Source of the DNA: Leifsonia sp. Leaf264
GTDB taxonomy: Bacteria; Actinomycetota; Actinomycetes; Actinomycetales; Microbacteriaceae
Direction: 5' to 3'
Assembly (NCBI RefSeq): GCF_001422325.1
Contig: NZ_LMMR01000005.1
Coordinates: 620,001-684,000, forward strand
DNA length: 64,000 nucleotides
How positions within the stretch are numbered: position 1 is the stretch's first letter; each line of letters begins with the position of its first letter. Positions 59,965 through 64,000 of this stretch are shown here, piece by piece. The notes below the pieces were generated by a model. It was not told the DNA's origin, did no database searches, and saw only the letters and a list, made by a program, of their open reading frames with translations. Made by a program: the position numbers and the translations under genes.

Positions 59965-62900
59965 TTACTTTCCCTGGTCGGTGGTCTGACCGAGAACCTT
60001 GCGGATCTCTGCCTCGTCGGTGATGCCTGCCTCGACGAGGCGGGCGGAGTCTTCCTCGAATGTGGACGCTGAGGCTGCGTCGGCTACTTCACGGATCTCA
60101 CCCAACGGGCGGTTCTCCATGACGGCTTCGATGAGCTGGTCGTTCATGGTGAGGACTTCGTGGATCGGGACGCGGCCGCGGTACTTGTCCAGCGGGTCGA
60201 CTCCGTCCCATTCCGGGTTGAGGCGGCGGACGAGACGCTGCGACACGATGCCCTTCACGGCGTCCATGACAGCGAGCGGGGAGTCCTGCGCGAGCTCGAT
60301 GAGGCGGAGGGCTGCGGTGACGTTGTCGTTGGCGTGGATGGTGGAGATGACCTGGCGGCCGGCCTTCGACTGGCGGACGGCGGCGGCAGCGGTTTCGTTG
60401 TCACGGATCTCGCCGAGGAACAGGGTGTCGTAGTCGCTTCGGACGAGGAATGGGAGCAGGTCCTTGAAGCCAGCGCCGTTCTTCTCGTCGACCTCCAGCT
60501 GGGTGAGGCCGGGAAGGCGACGCTCGACCGGGTCTTCGAGGGTCCAGACGGTGCGGTCTCCGGTCGCGACATGCATGAGGGAGCCGTGCGCGGTGGTGGT
60601 CTTTCCGGAACCCATCGGGCCGGCGATCATGACCATGCGGTTCGACGCGGCGAGCATGTCGTAGAACAGGTTGAGGTTCTTCTCGGAGAACTCCAGCTCC
60701 TCCAACGGCTTGACCGCACCGCGTGATGGGAGGCGCATGACGAGGGCGTCGCCGCCGTCTTCGGAGCGGAACAGGACGGCGCGGGCCTTGCGCACTTCAC
60801 CGTCGACGGGGACGCCGTAGATGGCTTCCTGCGGGACGAACGATCCGTCGGACGCGAACTGGGCGCCGGCCTTGAAGATACCCATCACCTTCTGCGCGTC
60901 GGCGCCTTCCAGCTGGGCGAACTCCCGCATGGTTCCGTCGATGCGGGCGCGGAGGAGCAGGTGGTCGCGGGCGCCGTTGACGGTGGCGTGGATGTCTGAA
61001 GCGTCCATCAGGAGTGCTTCGTTGACCTTCTCGCCGAGCCATGTCTGGGCGTTGACGCCCGTCTCGATGGCGACCTCGCGGCTGCGGTTGATGCGTGCCG
61101 GAGTGGACGGGCGGGACGAGCCGAACGAGAAGAACGGGTCACGCTCGTTGACGATCGGTTCGAAGGCAGCACCCGGGTCGACACGCTGGGTGCGCTGCTC
61201 CGGTGCAGGCTGGTACGGGGTCGAGTCGTACGGGAGCTCGGCGACAGGCCGAGGCGCCTGAGGCTGCACTGGAGCCTGGTACGCCGGTGCGGGCTGGAAC
61301 TGCTGGGCAGGAGCGGCGGGGGCCGGCTGCTGGAACTGCGGGTAGGCGGGAGCGGGAGCCTGCACGACGATGACCTGCGGTGCCGGAGCTTCCTCCTTCT
61401 TCACCACCTTCTTCTCGCCGAACACGACGTTGGTCGGGCCGAGCCCACCGAACGGGGAGAACGGAGAGTCGGCTGCTGGAGCGGCAGGCTCGGTGACGGC
61501 GACGCCCTCCGCCTCAGTGACGGGGTCAGCAGATACTTCGACGGGCTCAGCGATGGGGGCAGCGGCCGGGGTCTCGAACACTGCGGGCGCGTCAACGACA
61601 GCCGCAGCGGGCTCCTCGACGACAGGCTCTGCGACGACGGGCGCCTCTTCGGGTGCGAACGTCTGGAACTCGGGAACCTCGACAGGCGCCGGCAGGTCCT
61701 CAGCGTTCAGGTCCGCCCAGCCGAACGGTGAAGCAGTGTCGTCAGCGGCGGGCTCGACAACCTCTGGCACGTCGTCCACCACAGCTTCCGGGGTCGCCTT
61801 GGCGTCCACGGCGGGGGTCTTCGACTTCTTCCGCTTCAGCCATCCGCGGCGGGCTCGAGGCTCAGTCGCCTCGTCGATGACGGGCTCAGCATCCGGGGTG
61901 GGGACGGTGGTCACCAGATCTTCGAATGACGGGAAAACAGGCACGGGCTGCGCGACTTCCTCAGCAGCCTCGGGCTCCGTTGCGACGTCGAGCTCGGTCT
62001 CAGCGACGGGCTCGATCTCGGGCTCGTCATCGGTGAGGGACTCGACGTCAGCGGCAGGCTCAGGCTGAGCTTCGGGCTCGGTGGCAGGGGCAACTTCGGG
62101 CTCGGCCGCGGCCGCCGGCGCGTCCTCAACCTCAGGCTCGGGTGTGATCTCGGTGTTGGTGGGCTCCTCGACCTCGGGTGCGTTCAGCTCCGGGTCGGTG
62201 GTGGCGGCACCCCAGGTGGGAGGTGTCCACGCCGGTGCAGCCCAATCCGGGGTCGCCCAGGCGGGTGCCGCTGCCGACTCCTCGGGAACTTTGTCTTCGC
62301 TGGCGGGCTCCTGGACGTCGTCGGCTGCGGGCTCGACACTCTCGACCGGAGCGTCGTCGATGACGTCCTCGTCGGAGGGTCCCTCTGCAGCAGTGGCGGT
62401 TGCATCGGCCGTGAGCTGGTCGAACTCGATGACATCGGGCGTCGAGTCATCGGCGAGCTCGACTGCGCTCTCAGCCTCGGGGGCCGGCTCCGTCTCGTCG
62501 ACAACGGGGATCTGCTCAGTTTCGGTTTCGATTTCAGTTTCGGTCTCGGCCTCAACTGAAACCTCAGCAACGACGATCTCCTCAGCCTGATCGGCGGGCA
62601 CCTCTGCCGGGTCCACCTCGAAGGCAGGGTCGTCCCACAGCTCGACGAGGTCGTGGTCGGTTCCCTCGTCAGCAATCTCGTCCTCGGCCACGGCGATGTC
62701 GTCAGCGACGGTCACCAGTTCGTCCAACGGCCAGAAGGTCGCCTCGAGCCACTCGGAGTCAGCAGGGACAACAACGGTCGCGGGTGGTTCAGCGGCGGTC
62801 TTCACGCTGACGCCGATCTTCTCGATCAGGTGCGTGAGGTGCGCGTCGGCGCGCACGTCAAGGACGACGCTCTCTCCGCGCTTCAGGACGGAGCCTGCGG

Positions 62901-63006
62901 GAAGGTCGTTGCGGGAAGGCTCGACCCGGTGGCGGGGAGGCACGGGGTTGGTGCGCTTCTTCTTGTCGTCGCGCTTCACATACGGGTTAGCGTGTCGAGG
63001 TGTCAT
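59965..63006 (-). CDS. PilB/GspE-like assembly ATPase with a very long acidic N-terminal region, 1013 aa
   Basis: Residues 1 to about 620 are low-complexity, Glu/Asp/Pro/Ala-rich; the C-terminal about 390 residues are the ATPase: DASDIHATVNGARDHLLLRARIDG, Walker A AGPMGSGKTTTAHGS near 799, Asp-box VWTLEDPVERRLPGLTQ, Walker B TLFLGEIRDNETA, His-box STIHANDNVTAALRLIEL. Powers pilus extension. No Cys-rich zinc domain. The ATG at 63006 has no clear SD; motif 57 nt upstream. Confidence 0.85.
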   Translation of the reverse strand: MTPRHANPYVKRDDKKKRTNPVPPRHRVEPSRNDLPAGSVLKRGESVVLDVRADAHLTHLIEKIGVSVKTAAEPPATVVVPADSEWLEATFWPLDELVTVADDIAVAEDEIADEGTDHDLVELWDDPAFEVDPAEVPADQAEEIVVAEVSVEAETETEIETETEQIPVVDETEPAPEAESAVELADDSTPDVIEFDQLTADATATAAEGPSDEDVIDDAPVESVEPAADDVQEPASEDKVPEESAAAPAWATPDWAAPAWTPPTWGAATTDPELNAPEVEEPTNTEITPEPEVEDAPAAAAEPEVAPATEPEAQPEPAADVESLTDDEPEIEPVAETELDVATEPEAAEEVAQPVPVFPSFEDLVTTVPTPDAEPVIDEATEPRARRGWLKRKKSKTPAVDAKATPEAVVDDVPEVVEPAADDTASPFGWADLNAEDLPAPVEVPEFQTFAPEEAPVVAEPVVEEPAAAVVDAPAVFETPAAAPIAEPVEVSADPVTEAEGVAVTEPAAPAADSPFSPFGGLGPTNVVFGEKKVVKKEEAPAPQVIVVQAPAPAYPQFQQPAPAAPAQQFQPAPAYQAPVQPQAPRPVAELPYDSTPYQPAPEQRTQRVDPGAAFEPIVNERDPFFSFGSSRPSTPARINRSREVAIETGVNAQTWLGEKVNEALLMDASDIHATVNGARDHLLLRARIDGTMREFAQLEGADAQKVMGIFKAGAQFASDGSFVPQEAIYGVPVDGEVRKARAVLFRSEDGGDALVMRLPSRGAVKPLEELEFSEKNLNLFYDMLAASNRMVMIAGPMGSGKTTTAHGSLMHVATGDRTVWTLEDPVERRLPGLTQLEVDEKNGAGFKDLLPFLVRSDYDTLFLGEIRDNETAAAAVRQSKAGRQVISTIHANDNVTAALRLIELAQDSPLAVMDAVKGIVSQRLVRRLNPEWDGVDPLDKYRGRVPIHEVLTMNDQLIEAVMENRPLGEIREVADAASASTFEEDSARLVEAGITDEAEIRKVLGQTTDQGK

Positions 63007-63062
63007 TGGGGGTACCAGCCAAGGGTTCGGTGTCTTGGGCCGCCGGCCGACGGCAACAGGAA

Positions 63063-63075
63063 GGCATGTGGCGAT
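63063..63075 (-). promoter_or_regulatory. AATCGCCACATGCC motif
   Basis: About 57 nt upstream of ATG 63006; likely promoter for PilB-PilT. Confidence 0.5.
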
Positions 63076-63081
63076 TCCGGC

Positions 63082-63906
63082 TCATGCTGGTGGTGGCGAC
63101 AGGAACGCGTCGACGTGGGCGATCGGGATCGTCCGTGACGAGTACCGACCCTGATTTCCGAGGTTGTACTCCTCGATGTGGACGGTCTTGTCTGCCAGGT
63201 TCACCGATTCGACGTACGCGACATGGTTGGAACCCCACCATGCGACCCAACCGGGTTGGGGGTCGGCGGATACCGGCCAGTGATGGGCTTCCCAGTTCGC
63301 TTTCCACTGGGATGCGTCGCCGCCCTGAGGGGTGAGGTCCGACCAACGCCAACGGAGCTTGTTAGAGGTGGCTCCGGCGTCCTGGTTCAGTCGCCAGGCG
63401 ACGAAGTCGACACACTCCCGGTAGTAGTACCCGATCGGTGACAGGCCGCCGCCTTCATCGTCTGTGAGCGCGTGCGGCCACGGGTAGTCGTCACCGGGCT
63501 CCACGCCGAGGGATTTCAGGGCTGCGAGGCGGGCAGCGTGTGCGGAGTCCGCTGCTTCCTGGCGGACCTGCAGTCCGGTGAGGGCGGCGTAGGAGTCGCG
63601 GGACACCTTGATGGTCGCTGCTTCCGCGGGGACTTCGATGTGCTGGGAGGTGTCGGCCGCCGGGGATGGTGACCGCTGGTAGTCGTAGCCGGCCGGAGAT
63701 GCGTTCGCGTAAGCAGGCAGTACGAGCGTGGCGATGAGCAATGTCGATGCGGACACAGCTGTGGTCTTCTTCAGGTTGATCCGAGGTATCCGCAGCTGAG
63801 TGATGCGCCTGTGGATGGTCCCGGTGAGCATGCTGGCGCACGCTGCCGCCTCTATGCGGAGGTTCCGCAGGGACGGCAGACGCGCATGTCGGGGTCGGTC
63901 GGCCAT
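63082..63906 (-). CDS. Secreted CHAP-domain amidase/endopeptidase, 274 aa
   Basis: Signal segment (TTAVSASTLLIATLVLPAYANA), a linker with SRDSYAALTGLQVRQEAADSAHAARLAALKSLG, then the CHAP domain: YYYRECVDFVAWRLNQDAG (catalytic Cys), PGWVAWWGSNHVAYVESV (His), VHIEEYN. Cleaves peptidoglycan. ATG 63906 is supported by GAAGG; ATG 63831 is an alternative. Confidence 0.82.
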   Translation of the reverse strand: MADRPRHARLPSLRNLRIEAAACASMLTGTIHRRITQLRIPRINLKKTTAVSASTLLIATLVLPAYANASPAGYDYQRSPSPAADTSQHIEVPAEAATIKVSRDSYAALTGLQVRQEAADSAHAARLAALKSLGVEPGDDYPWPHALTDDEGGGLSPIGYYYRECVDFVAWRLNQDAGATSNKLRWRWSDLTPQGGDASQWKANWEAHHWPVSADPQPGWVAWWGSNHVAYVESVNLADKTVHIEEYNLGNQGRYSSRTIPIAHVDAFLSPPPA

Positions 63907-63917
63907 TTCGCCTTCAA

Positions 63918-63930
63918 GGCATGTGGCGAC
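63918..63930 (-). promoter_or_regulatory. GTCGCCACATGCC motif
   Basis: 13 nt from CACATG to ATG 63906. Confidence 0.5.
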
Positions 63931-63948
63931 CGACCCCGGTTTGGGCGG

Positions 63949-64000
63949 CTAGAGGCTGGCTGTCTTCCCGGAGACGATGACTTCGTTCGTGCCGGTGGAT
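63949..64000 (-). CDS. C-terminal end of a gene running off the right edge
   Basis: Open frame ending STGTNEVIVSGKTASL-stop (TAG at 63949-63951); too short to classify. Confidence 0.4.
   Translation of the reverse strand, partial: STGTNEVIVSGKTASL

Overview
This 64 kb window is GC-rich (about 62-63 %) DNA packed with short genes. Gram-positive actinobacterial hallmarks are frequent GTG starts, class Ib ribonucleotide reductase NrdEF with NrdI, an mIHF-like protein, secreted WYRDG-type Ig repeats, and cell-wall hydrolases with Gram-positive signal peptides. I read it as part of a large, probably conjugative, extrachromosomal element of an actinobacterium, plausibly of the order Micrococcales. 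Evidence for a plasmid is an ArdC antirestriction protein, a VirB8/TcpC-like protein, a large M23/lysozyme conjugation-type wall hydrolase, a ParA/CpaE-like ATPase, a plasmid-type replication set and a type IV pilus operon. No capsid, terminase, tail, tRNA or rRNA gene is visible, and no relaxase or coupling protein lies inside the window.

Layout. About 0-12 kb, minus strand: hypothetical paralogues, an intein-containing SNF2-like helicase, ArdC, a VirB8-like protein, a lysozyme/M23 hydrolase, a membrane-anchored HNH protein and an Ala/Pro-rich surface protein. 12-24 kb, minus strand: replication and repair genes (SSB, oligoribonuclease/DEDDh exonuclease, DnaE, a YgjV-like membrane protein, a lipoprotein, LemA, a Holliday-junction resolvase-like nuclease, a primase/helicase). 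23.8-24.5 kb: a 670-bp AT-richer divergent control region, a candidate origin. 24.5-29 kb, plus strand: an overlapping four-gene operon (ParA/CpaE-like ATPase, unknown, mIHF-like, divergent sigma-factor-like protein), followed by two tandem pseudoknot-like RNA elements. 29-47.9 kb, minus strand: small hypothetical genes, a transglycosylase, NrdF, a SIMPL-like protein, two Nudix proteins, two paralogous alpha-helical proteins, an Ig-repeat protein, NrdE-NrdI, a CAP-domain protein, a SLOG-fold protein. 48-51 kb, plus strand: an MmcB-like nuclease and small genes. 51-56 kb, minus strand: a secreted zinc metalloprotease with Ig repeats, a second transglycosylase and an HD (ppGpp-hydrolase-like) protein. 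56.3-63 kb, minus strand: a pilus operon (pilin, prepilin peptidase, PilC/GspF, PilT, PilB/GspE). 63-64 kb: a CHAP amidase and a gene running off the edge.

The most unusual feature is regulatory. Roughly 40 copies of a short motif family (TCGCCACATGCC, GCCACACACCTA, GTCCGCACATG, CGCGCATAGAACC) sit in the gaps between transcription units, almost always in the direction of the next gene. In about half of them the start codon follows by 8-12 nt, with little or no Shine-Dalgarno sequence. In the others the motif lies 30-130 nt upstream and a good Shine-Dalgarno sequence is present. Genes inside overlapping operons lack it. This is what is expected of a promoter -10 region serving leaderless and leadered mRNAs, yet the motif does not resemble the usual actinobacterial TANNNT. 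The element also encodes a divergent sigma-like protein, so a self-encoded transcription system is an attractive but untested hypothesis. Transcription units are typically 'motif - gene(s) - hairpin terminator'.
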